Assembly (NCBI GenBank): GCA_002317475.1
Contig: DCIS01000007.1
Span: forward strand, 418-6,985
Length of the DNA stretch: 6,568 bases
Direction: 5' to 3'
DNA from: Prevotellaceae bacterium UBA1720
GTDB taxonomy: Bacteria; Bacteroidota; Bacteroidia; Bacteroidales; Bacteroidaceae
The notes under the pieces were generated by a model. That model was given only the letters and a program-made list of their open reading frames with translations. It ran no database searches and was not told the origin of the DNA. Below, one piece after another: positions 1 to 6,119 of the stretch (positions are counted from its first letter, which is position 1; each line of letters starts with the position of its first letter). The position numbers were made by a program, and so were the translations under genes.

Positions 1-243
1 ATTCAGGAGGCTCCTCGCGAGATGCCTCGCCCAGATTATGGCCGTCCCAACTATGGTCGTCCTCAGTACACCGAGGGTCGAGGTGAGATGGGTGATCCCG
101 CTCAGCGTGCTGCTGCCGCTCGTGATACCCGCGAGCAGCAACCCCGCCAGCCTCTGATAGCAGACAAGTTGCCCCGTCGTAACGATCTCTGTCCCTGTGG
201 TTCTGGCGAGAAGTTCAAGAACTGCCATGGCCGTGGATTGTAA
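1..243 (+). CDS. secA: SecA preprotein translocase ATPase, C-terminal tail only (5' end outside window)
   Basis: The reading frame is open from base 1 and ends at TAA 241-243, giving the last 80 residues of a protein that starts upstream. The end carries [18 protein letters not shown]. This is the CxCx8CH zinc-binding motif of the SecA C-terminal tail, with visible residues Cys64, Cys66, Cys75 and His76 of the fragment. In the family this tail binds zinc and contacts SecB or the ribosome, while the ATPase motor (not in this window) drives preproteins through SecYEG at the inner membrane. Before it lies a low-complexity, Arg/Pro/Gln-rich linker with three RPxY units (fragment residues 10-23), as expected for the variable SecA linker. 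Related short SEC-C motifs occur in other proteins, but the terminal position, the basic linker and the closing GRGL fit SecA best. The ATG at 22 is internal, not a start. Confidence 0.87.
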   Translation: MQEAPREMPRPDYGRPNYGRPQYTEGRGEMGDPAQRAAAARDTREQQPRQPLIADKLPRRNDLCPCGSGEKFKNCHGRGL

Positions 244-246
244 CAG

Positions 247-325
247 TTTAAGGTTTTGAGTTTAGAGTTTAGAGTTTTAGGGTGTTGACCCTAAACTCTT
301 TACTTTCAATCTTCATTTTTCAATT
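247..325. repeat. Heptameric intergenic repeat with internal hairpin
   Basis: The spacer after secA is built from 7-base units. From 247 they read tttaagg, ttttgag, tttagag, tttagag, ttttagg. After a short turn (282-290) they read ctaaact, ctttact, ttcaatc, ttcattt, ttcaatt up to 325. The first block is partly the reverse complement of the start of the second. Bases 271-282 (agagttttaggg) pair with 289-299 (ccctaaactct) around the loop tgttga, with one bulged T. The hairpin is followed by T-rich sequence and could serve as the secA terminator. Heptad-like AT-rich spacers are, from memory, common between genes in Bacteroidales; that part is recall and unchecked. Confidence 0.6.
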
Positions 326-329
326 CTAT

Positions 330-758
330 ATGAATTACGAATTAACCATTGAGCGTGCCCTTCGCAAGGTAATCGCAAAGTATCCCGTTGACCAGGAACC
401 TGTTCTTACGGACATCCATCTGGAAGTGAAACCGGAATCGGGTGAACTTCTGGCATACGATGATGATGACGAGGAATTGACTCGTTGTGTCGTGGAAGAG
501 TGGATTGGGTCTGCAGATGAGGAGAAATTCTATGACAAGGTCAGTCCTGTTCTCTGTAAGGCAATAGATGCCCTTCGTCCGGAGATTGACATGATGTCTG
601 TCTTGCATCCTTTCTCTTTCGTGTTGGTTGATGCTGAGCACGAGACAGTATGCGACATTTATCTCGTAGATGAGGATCAGCAGATTATCGCAGGTGGCCT
701 GCTTGAAGGTTTTGAGGAAGAACTGGACAACTTCTTCTCGGACTTGATGAAGGAGTAA
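330..758 (+). CDS. Acidic hypothetical protein, 142 aa
   Basis: I do not recognise a named family. The ATG at 330 gives MNYELTIERALRKVIAKYP and 142 residues. An in-frame GTG at 282 would add 16 residues, but that extension lies wholly inside the heptameric repeat and is a low-complexity hydrophobic string, so I chose the ATG. The product is strongly acidic (about 37 Asp/Glu against 11 Lys/Arg) with a DDDDEE run at residues 44-49 and an acidic C-terminus. It has no signal peptide and no membrane segment, so it should be cytoplasmic. Residues 94-120 look like alternating beta strands (SFVLVD, CDIYLVDED, QIIAGG) followed by an amphipathic acidic helix to the end. It sits 86 bases after secA in the same direction, with no promoter motif visible between them. 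Co-transcription with secA is possible, depending on the spacer hairpin. A strong terminator follows at 785. Coding is well supported; function is unknown. Confidence 0.8.
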   Translation: MNYELTIERALRKVIAKYPVDQEPVLTDIHLEVKPESGELLAYDDDDEELTRCVVEEWIGSADEEKFYDKVSPVLCKAIDALRPEIDMMSVLHPFSFVLVDAEHETVCDIYLVDEDQQIIAGGLLEGFEEELDNFFSDLMKE

Positions 759-784
759 TCCTCTGAAGACTTAATTGTTTATAC

Positions 785-825
785 CCTTTTGGTGATCAGC
801 GTGAGCTGGTCGCCAAAGGTTTTTT
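785..825 (+). terminator. Strong intrinsic terminator after the acidic-protein gene
   Basis: Bases 785-799 (ccttttggtgatcag) pair with 806-819 (ctggtcgccaaagg) around the 6-nt loop cgtgag. The stem has two G-U wobbles and one bulged T, and runs straight into six T residues (820-825). This is the classic GC-stem plus U-tract form. It lies 27 bases after the stop at 758 and ends only 19 bases before the next start codon at 845, so it could also act as an attenuator for that gene. Confidence 0.85.
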
Positions 826-844
826 GACATAACTATTTTTATAA

Positions 845-2254
845 ATGATGAAGAAAACTACTATTTTTCTGCGCATCATGGTGTTTGCCGTGATGGTGTT
901 TACTAATGTTGCCACTTTCGCTAATAGCGGCAAGTATTACTGGTTTAATGTTGCTGCTAGTGGTTATGCACCGGGTAATGGAAAGGTGTATATTGGTGGT
1001 GACTCTGACGAGCCAAACTATCAAGACACTTGTCAGGTGAAGGGAAGTGCAATTGTGAACAGTTTCGGTCGTTACTTCTATGCCCAGCCTTCTGAGGAGT
1101 TCAATTTCGTAGGTTGGAGCAAGGATTTCGAGGAACTCATCAGTATTGAGAATCCTGCCTATATTTCGTTTACATCTCCTACTGATCCCACTACCAGTGA
1201 GGACGAGACCAATTACTCCGAGGAACCTGAAATGATCTACGCATGCTTTGGTTACATCCGCGCAGACATTGCCAAAGGTCATGAGGATTTAGGTCATGTG
1301 GCAATTTATCCTCTTTGCAATGAGGCCCAGGAGGTTGTTACGCTGTCTGCTGTGGCCAATTCGGGTTCAGAGTTTGATTATTGGGAGAATAAGGCAGGCG
1401 AGCGTTTCTACGATCCTGACTTGGAATTCACCGTTACCGACCCCGATGTTTACACCGCACATTTTAGCAATCCCGGCTTGTACACCCTACGTTTCGAGGG
1501 TGATGAACTGATTGCTTTCAGCCATCGTGGTAAGGCAGACGTAGGCAACGATAACGGACTTACGGCTTATTATTTCAACAACAGAATGCTTATTGGCAAC
1601 AAACTCCTTCTGACCGATTACAACCGTTTGGCTTACGGTATTGGTGGCGATGATCAGGGTTTCTTGATGAAGGCAGAGCAGCCAGGTGAATATTTGATGG
1701 TATTCGAAGGTTACGAGGAGGCAAAGGCCTTCCGTGATATCTTCCAGACCCTTTCCGAGGACAGTGTTGCGACAGGTGAAACCTCTGAAGGCGAAGGCGG
1801 CGAGGAAGAGAAGGAACCATGGGTAAACAAGTCAACAGGTGACTTTAATATCCTCATGCCTACCTTGAACAAAGAAATCTGGCTGGACGAGTTGCCCGAT
1901 ACTTGCAATTACTATGCCTTTGATGGCAAGCAGTTCAATCTGATCGCTGTTGAGGAGGGTAAGTCCTATCTGTTCCCCGAGAACAGCGCCTATCTGATGT
2001 TGCCCAAGACTATGGGAACGGGTGAGGTCATTACTTTGGCCAAGGGACATGGCGAAATTGTGTTCAACCCCGACAATCAGTGGGACTATTACTACGAGTA
2101 TTACCTTGATGAAGAGGAGCAGGATGAACCCGATGCCATTGTTGCACCTATGGTTCGTGGTAACGTGAAGGGTGCTTACGATCTTCAGGGTCGTCAGGTG
2201 ACCAGTCCTCGTCATGGTGTTTATGTAGTGGCAGGTAAGAAGGTGGTGAAGTAG
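845..2254 (+). CDS. Exported protein with two InlB-type 'bacterial repeat' modules and a T9SS-like C-terminal ending, 469 aa
   Basis: An N-terminal signal peptide (KK, hydrophobic core at residues 7-22, likely cleavage after ATFA at 26) shows export. Residues about 31-136 and 140-210 look like two divergent InlB B-repeat ('bacterial repeat') modules. Each has a glycine-rich strand, an aromatic F..W core (FNFVGW at 86-91, FDYW at 177-180), and a final strand of the YTAHF type (203-207). The middle has two loosely similar YY...F..YLM segments (238-285 and 351-390) separated by an acidic linker (about 304-327). The C-terminus, GAYDLQGRQV (443-452) then GVYVVAGKKVVK, resembles the short ending of many secreted Bacteroidales proteins and the type IX secretion type A sorting domain, but is much shorter than a full domain. 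Such proteins are usually surface-associated; adhesion or ligand binding is inference. No catalytic motif is seen. ATG 845 and ATG 848 are both possible starts and differ by one Met. No Shine-Dalgarno or clear promoter lies in the 19-base gap after the upstream terminator. Confidence 0.85.
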   Translation: MMKKTTIFLRIMVFAVMVFTNVATFANSGKYYWFNVAASGYAPGNGKVYIGGDSDEPNYQDTCQVKGSAIVNSFGRYFYAQPSEEFNFVGWSKDFEELISIENPAYISFTSPTDPTTSEDETNYSEEPEMIYACFGYIRADIAKGHEDLGHVAIYPLCNEAQEVVTLSAVANSGSEFDYWENKAGERFYDPDLEFTVTDPDVYTAHFSNPGLYTLRFEGDELIAFSHRGKADVGNDNGLTAYYFNNRMLIGNKLLLTDYNRLAYGIGGDDQGFLMKAEQPGEYLMVFEGYEEAKAFRDIFQTLSEDSVATGETSEGEGGEEEKEPWVNKSTGDFNILMPTLNKEIWLDELPDTCNYYAFDGKQFNLIAVEEGKSYLFPENSAYLMLPKTMGTGEVITLAKGHGEIVFNPDNQWDYYYEYYLDEEEQDEPDAIVAPMVRGNVKGAYDLQGRQVTSPRHGVYVVAGKKVVK

Positions 2255-2288
2255 TTTTTATAGCTCACTCCTATAATCCATAAAACGT

Positions 2289-2330
2289 ATCAACCGTTTG
2301 GCTCATTTGAGTCAGACGGTTGATTTGTCT
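2289..2330 (+). terminator. Terminator-like hairpin after the secreted-protein gene
   Basis: Bases 2289-2304 pair along their whole length with 2309-2324 (16 bp, including two G-U wobbles) around the tetraloop attt. The outer nine pairs (atcaaccgt / acggttgat) are perfect. The following tract, ttgtct, is only moderately T-rich, so termination may be less efficient than at 785-825. It starts 34 bases after the stop at 2254 and is the only strong hairpin between that gene and the susC promoter. Confidence 0.7.
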
Positions 2331-2490
2331 ATGCCAACAGCTCTGTGAATATTGGCGCATAATATTATCATATCTGCAATCGGGTTTGTCAAAATGATAC
2401 AAAAACCGCGCACAATGCGCCGTTTATGGCTTGTTTTGCTTTCATTTTGTTAGCGTAGTGTATGATTTCGTTAAGAAAAAATAAAAAAAT

Positions 2491-2522
2491 GTTGCGAGAA
2501 TTAACTATTATTAGTAATTTTG
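2491..2522 (+). promoter_or_regulatory. Bacteroidetes-type sigma-70 promoter for the susCD operon
   Basis: The -7 element taattttg (2515-2522) matches TAnnTTTG exactly. The element gttg (2491-2494) matches the -33 TTTG at three of four positions, with a 20-base gap, close to the usual spacing. The expected transcription start is roughly 2527-2531, which gives a leader of about 190 nt before the ATG at 2721. An A-tract (2474-2489) just upstream resembles an UP-like element. A weaker alternative (ttg 2532-2534, tattttg 2553-2559) lies downstream. Confidence 0.65.
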
Positions 2523-2604
2523 CACCGACTATTGTATAAACTGTTTAATAGGTATTTTGTGATGTAAATAATATATAAGACGTGCGAGCGCGAAAATTGC
2601 ATAA

Positions 2605-2634
2605 AAAAATGGCTGGTGCAAACGCCGCATTTTT
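2605..2634 (+). terminator. Terminator-like hairpin inside the susC leader (possible attenuator)
   Basis: The arm aaaaatg (2605-2611) pairs with cattttt (2628-2634). Inside it, C2613 pairs with G2627 and ggtg (2615-2618) pairs with cgcc (2623-2626) around the loop caaa; G2612 and T2614 are bulged. The 3' arm ends in a T run followed by T-rich sequence to 2645. It lies about 75-105 nt into the predicted leader and 86 bases before the susC start. Because it is A-rich on one side and T-rich on the other, it could terminate in either direction, or simply be a stable leader structure. Confidence 0.4.
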
Positions 2635-2720
2635 ATCTACTTTTACGGAGCTGACCAAAACAAACAGGACAGAGAGAAATTAACATTAAATAATTATTCA
2701 TTAACCAAACAAAAATCAAC

Positions 2721-5700
2721 ATGGGTAAAAAATTAGGATTGTTCCTTGCCTGCATGTTTATGGCAGTAGGCATGGCATTCGCCCAGAAGAGTATCACTGG
2801 TTCTGTATTGGACGGTGAGACGGGCGAACCCCTGATCGGAGTTGCTGTACGCGTTCCTGGCACAACAGTTGGTGTGCTGACCGACGCAAACGGTAAGTTC
2901 TCCGTAACTCTTCCTCAGGGTCAGAAGAACCTGAGCTTTAGTTTTGCAGGTATGAAGCCTGCTACCATTGCGGCCAAGAATGGTATGGTTGTTCGTCTTG
3001 AGACCAACACCACCGTTATGGACGAGGCTATCGTTGTAGCTTTCGGTACAGCGAAGAAGAGCGCTTACACTGGTTCTGCAAAGGTTGTAGGTAGTGAGGA
3101 ACTTGACAAGGCTCAGGTAACCTCAGTTACCGAGGCTCTCGCAGGTGCTGTTCCTGGTCTTCAGTTGACCAGTGGTAATGGTGCTCCTGGTAGCAACCCC
3201 ACCATCCGTATTCGCGGTTTTGGTAGTATCAACGCCAGCCAGTCTCCATTGATCGTTGTTGATGGCGCACCTTACAGTGGTGACCTTTCTACCATCAACC
3301 CTTCAGATATTGAGAGTCTGACAGTATTGAAGGATGCTGCTTCTAACGCATTGTATGGTGCTCGTGGTTCTAATGGTGTCATCATGATTACCACCAAGAA
3401 GGCAAAGCAGGGCAAGGATGCTGTTATCACTGTTGATGCAAAGTGGGGTTCAAACACCCGTGCATTGCGTCAGTACAATATCATCTCTAACCCCGACCAG
3501 TACATCGAGACTCACTATGCTGCTCTGAACAACTACTATCAGAATCAGGGTATGAGCGCTAACCAGGCATGGTTGCAGGCTAACGCTAACCTGTTCGGTG
3601 ATCAGGGTGACGGTGGTCTAGGTTACAACATGTACACTGTTCCCGGTGGCCAGCAGCTGATTGGCCAGAATGGCAAGATGAATCCTCAGGCTACTTTGGG
3701 CCGTCTCGTAAACTACAAGGGTCAGGATTACTACATCACTCCCGACAACTGGTTGGATGAGTCTACTAAGACTGGTTTCCGTCAGGAGTACAACGTAAGT
3801 GCCAATGGTGCTAACGAGCGTTCTAACTTCTATGCTTCAATGGGTTACCTCAGCCACGAGGGTATCACTGTTGCCAGTGATTTCCAGCGTTTCAGCGGTC
3901 GTTTGAAGGCAGACTATCTCGTTAAGAAGTGGGCTAAGATTGGCATGAACGTTTCATACGCTCGTTTCAACTACAACACCCTTTCAAACAACGGTTCTAC
4001 TACCAGCTCTGGTAACATCTGGGCACCTGCTCTTCAGGTAGCTCCCGTTTATCCTTTCTATATGCGTGATGGCAATGGTCAGATTATGACTGACGCCAAT
4101 GGCATTACACGTTACGATTATGGTAACGGTCTGAACGCAGGTATGTCTCGTCCTTTCATCAGCGATGCACATCCTTATTCAGATGCAACCCTGAATACCT
4201 ACAACAACGAGGGTAATGAGGCAACCGGTAACTTCTTCGCTGATTTCTACATCATGAAGGGTCTGACCGCTACTGTCAATGGTACTTACATGCTCAACGA
4301 GGCTCGTTACACCTTGGTTTACAACCCCTACTATGGTCAGTTTGATACCACTGGTGGTACTGTTATCAAGGAGCACGATCGCTACTACAGCTACAACCTC
4401 CAGCAGTTGGTGAACTACAACACCACTATCGGTGCTCACAACAACATCAACGTATTGGTAGGTCACGAGTATAGCAACGATCGCTCTTATAGCGTATCAG
4501 CTGAGAAGTCAAAGATGTTCTCTCAGGACAACAAGGAGTTGGACGGTGCAGTATTGGATAGCAAGGGTGCTGGTTCTTCTAAGGGTACCTACAACAACGA
4601 GGGTTATTTCGCTCGTGGTATGTGGGATTACGATGAGCGCATCTTCGCCAGCGGTTCATTCCGTCGCGATGCTTCCAGCAAGTTCCATCCCGACAACCGT
4701 TGGGGTAACTTCTGGTCACTGGGTGCTGCTTGGCGTATCGGCAGAGAGAGCTGGTTCCCCAAGACTACCTGGTTGAACGAGTTGAAGCTTAAGGCTTCTT
4801 ACGGTTCTCAGGGTAATGATGGTATCGGCAACTATCTCTATGTTGACCGCTACTCTCTGAAGAACGCAAACAATGAGCCCGCAACCTCTTTCTCTGGTAA
4901 GGGTACACACGATATTACCTGGGAGACCAACCGTAACTTCAATGCAGGTATTGAGTTCGGTCTGTGGAACGACCGTGTCGTAGGTAGCATTGAGTACTAC
5001 CACCGTAAGACCACAGACATGCTCTTCGCATTCTATGTTGCTCCTTCACTGGGTTACAGCAGCTACTATGACAATGTCGGTGACATGTTGAACACTGGTG
5101 TTGAGTTTGATATTGCTGCAACCGTACTGAAGACTCGTGACTTCAAGTGGGATGTTAACGTAAACGGTGCTTTCCTGAAGAACCGCGTTACCAAGCTCGA
5201 TGACGAGAAGAAGTCAAGCAGTTGCTATACTTTGGATGGCAAGGAGTACAAGGGTTATGTTGATGGTAGCCACTTCGTGACTGAGGATGCTTCTCTCTAT
5301 AGCTGGCGTCTCAAGGAGTATGCTGGTGTTTATACCGAGGATACTTACAAGCAGTGCTATAATTCACAGGCTGATGAGGCAAGTGTGGTTTATGATCCCA
5401 GCCTCGCAGGTTCTTCTATGTGGTTCAAGCGCGTAGATATGAAGGAGCAGATCCTCGATGAGAGCGGTAATCCTGTTCTGGATGCCAATGGCGATCCTAC
5501 CTACAAGGAGTGGACTGAGAATATTGCCACTACTACATATTCTGACGCAACCTACTTCATGAGCGAAAAGTCTACCATTCCTCCTTTCTATGGTGGTTTC
5601 GGTACAACCCTGACTTACAAGGGCTTTGACCTGAGTGCAAACTTCTCATACCAGATTGGCGGTTACGGCTATGATGCCACCTATGCTCAGTTCATGAGTT

Positions 5701-6071
5701 GTCCTACCAGCTCAAGCACTGGTGTGAACTACCATGCTGACCTGCTGGATGCTTGGAGCGCAACCAATACTAATTCTACTATTCCTCGTCTGATGTACAA
5801 CGATGAGTACAGTGCTTCTTCATCAACTCGTTTCCTGACCAAGGCTTCTTACCTGAACATCGAGAACATCAACTTCGGTTATACCCTTCCTCAGAGCGTG
5901 ACAAGCAAGATTGGTATCAACAACCTGCGCATCTACGCTTCGGCTGAGAATGTGTATTACTGGAGCAAGCGTCGTGGCTACGATCCCCGTCAGACCTACT
6001 CTGGCTCATCTAATGCTACTCGCTACTCTCCCATCCGTAGTATTTCTGCTGGTGTGAAGGTTGTATTCTAA
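2721..6071 (+). CDS. SusC/RagA-family TonB-dependent outer-membrane transporter, 1116 aa
   Basis: This protein forms the outer-membrane barrel of a SusCD complex, importing a ligand delivered by SusD using TonB-ExbBD energy. A signal peptide (residues 1-21, cleaved before QKSITG) is followed by a carboxypeptidase-regulatory-like beta-sandwich domain (about 23-96, ITGSVLDGETGEPLIG). Next come the TonB-box-like MDEAIVVAFG (100-109) and the plug domain (about 114-228), with the SusC hallmarks RIRGFGSINAS (163-173) and LYGARGSNGVIMITTK (211-226). The rest is beta-barrel, with the typical late motifs IPPFYGGF (953-960), RIYASAENVYYWSKRRGYDP (1070-1089) and a terminal aromatic residue (VVF). The length is normal for the family and the gene is intact. 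Codon choice is strongly biased (GGT, CGT, AAC, AAG), suggesting high expression. The susD gene follows after 48 bases. The substrate cannot be read from the sequence. There is no N-terminal STN domain, so signalling through an anti-sigma factor by that route is not expected. Confidence 0.96.
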   Translation: MGKKLGLFLACMFMAVGMAFAQKSITGSVLDGETGEPLIGVAVRVPGTTVGVLTDANGKFSVTLPQGQKNLSFSFAGMKPATIAAKNGMVVRLETNTTVMDEAIVVAFGTAKKSAYTGSAKVVGSEELDKAQVTSVTEALAGAVPGLQLTSGNGAPGSNPTIRIRGFGSINASQSPLIVVDGAPYSGDLSTINPSDIESLTVLKDAASNALYGARGSNGVIMITTKKAKQGKDAVITVDAKWGSNTRALRQYNIISNPDQYIETHYAALNNYYQNQGMSANQAWLQANANLFGDQGDGGLGYNMYTVPGGQQLIGQNGKMNPQATLGRLVNYKGQDYYITPDNWLDESTKTGFRQEYNVSANGANERSNFYASMGYLSHEGITVASDFQRFSGRLKADYLVKKWAKIGMNVSYARFNYNTLSNNGSTTSSGNIWAPALQVAPVYPFYMRDGNGQIMTDANGITRYDYGNGLNAGMSRPFISDAHPYSDATLNTYNNEGNEATGNFFADFYIMKGLTATVNGTYMLNEARYTLVYNPYYGQFDTTGGTVIKEHDRYYSYNLQQLVNYNTTIGAHNNINVLVGHEYSNDRSYSVSAEKSKMFSQDNKELDGAVLDSKGAGSSKGTYNNEGYFARGMWDYDERIFASGSFRRDASSKFHPDNRWGNFWSLGAAWRIGRESWFPKTTWLNELKLKASYGSQGNDGIGNYLYVDRYSLKNANNEPATSFSGKGTHDITWETNRNFNAGIEFGLWNDRVVGSIEYYHRKTTDMLFAFYVAPSLGYSSYYDNVGDMLNTGVEFDIAATVLKTRDFKWDVNVNGAFLKNRVTKLDDEKKSSSCYTLDGKEYKGYVDGSHFVTEDASLYSWRLKEYAGVYTEDTYKQCYNSQADEASVVYDPSLAGSSMWFKRVDMKEQILDESGNPVLDANGDPTYKEWTENIATTTYSDATYFMSEKSTIPPFYGGFGTTLTYKGFDLSANFSYQIGGYGYDATYAQFMSCPTSSSTGVNYHADLLDAWSATNTNSTIPRLMYNDEYSASSSTRFLTKASYLNIENINFGYTLPQSVTSKIGINNLRIYASAENVYYWSKRRGYDPRQTYSGSSNATRYSPIRSISAGVKVVF

Positions 6072-6119
6072 TGAGTGAAGGAATATACATTATTATATAT
6101 TAATAAGAAAAGATTCATT

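Larger units (their letters stand above)
2255..2720. other. Long intergenic and leader region upstream of susC
   Basis: These 466 bases carry no long ORF. In order they hold the 16-bp hairpin of the upstream gene (2289-2324); a dyad with arms ggtttgt / acaaaaacc (2383-2389 and 2399-2407); a 5-bp GC hairpin gcgca-caa-tgcgc (2408-2420); an A-rich tract (2474-2489); a Bacteroidetes-type promoter (2491-2522); a terminator-like leader hairpin (2605-2634); a 24-codon ORF (2609-2683); and an A-rich, G-poor stretch directly before the susC ATG. The last stretch has no Shine-Dalgarno sequence, as is usual in this phylum. The length and structure suggest regulated expression of the SusCD locus, with operator-type sites upstream of the promoter and a leader of about 190 nt. 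Confidence 0.6.

Noticed and set aside
247..325. CRISPR-like array
   Set aside because: The 7-base units are contiguous with no unique spacers and no cas gene; this is simple periodic sequence.
282..329. GTG start giving a 158-residue version of the acidic protein
   Set aside because: The added 16 residues are encoded entirely by the heptameric repeat and hairpin and are low-complexity. ATG 330 gives a clean protein start.
839..1282. Minus-strand ORF of 147 codons opposite the secreted-protein gene
   Set aside because: It lies fully opposite a well-supported coding gene, has no recognisable protein features and fits a shadow of biased codon use.
1832..2215. Minus-strand ORF of 127 codons opposite the secreted-protein gene
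   Set aside because: Antisense shadow. Its hydrophobic stretch is the complement of Asp/Glu/Tyr-rich codons on the + strand and there is no promoter.
2359..2368. 10-base palindrome ataatattat as an operator
   Set aside because: It is made only of A and T in an AT-rich spacer, so chance is sufficient explanation.
2532..2559. Second promoter (ttg / tattttg) for susC
   Set aside because: The -7 element lacks one T of TAnnTTTG and the -33 box is only TTG. The promoter at 2491-2522 is clearly better.
2633..2863. Minus-strand ORF across the susC start
   Set aside because: It covers the leader and the signal-peptide region of susC antisense, with no promoter and no protein motif.
6090..6106. Hairpin ttatta / taataa between susC and susD as a terminator
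   Set aside because: The six A-T pairs are too weak, there is no U-tract after it, and the genes form a standard operon pair.
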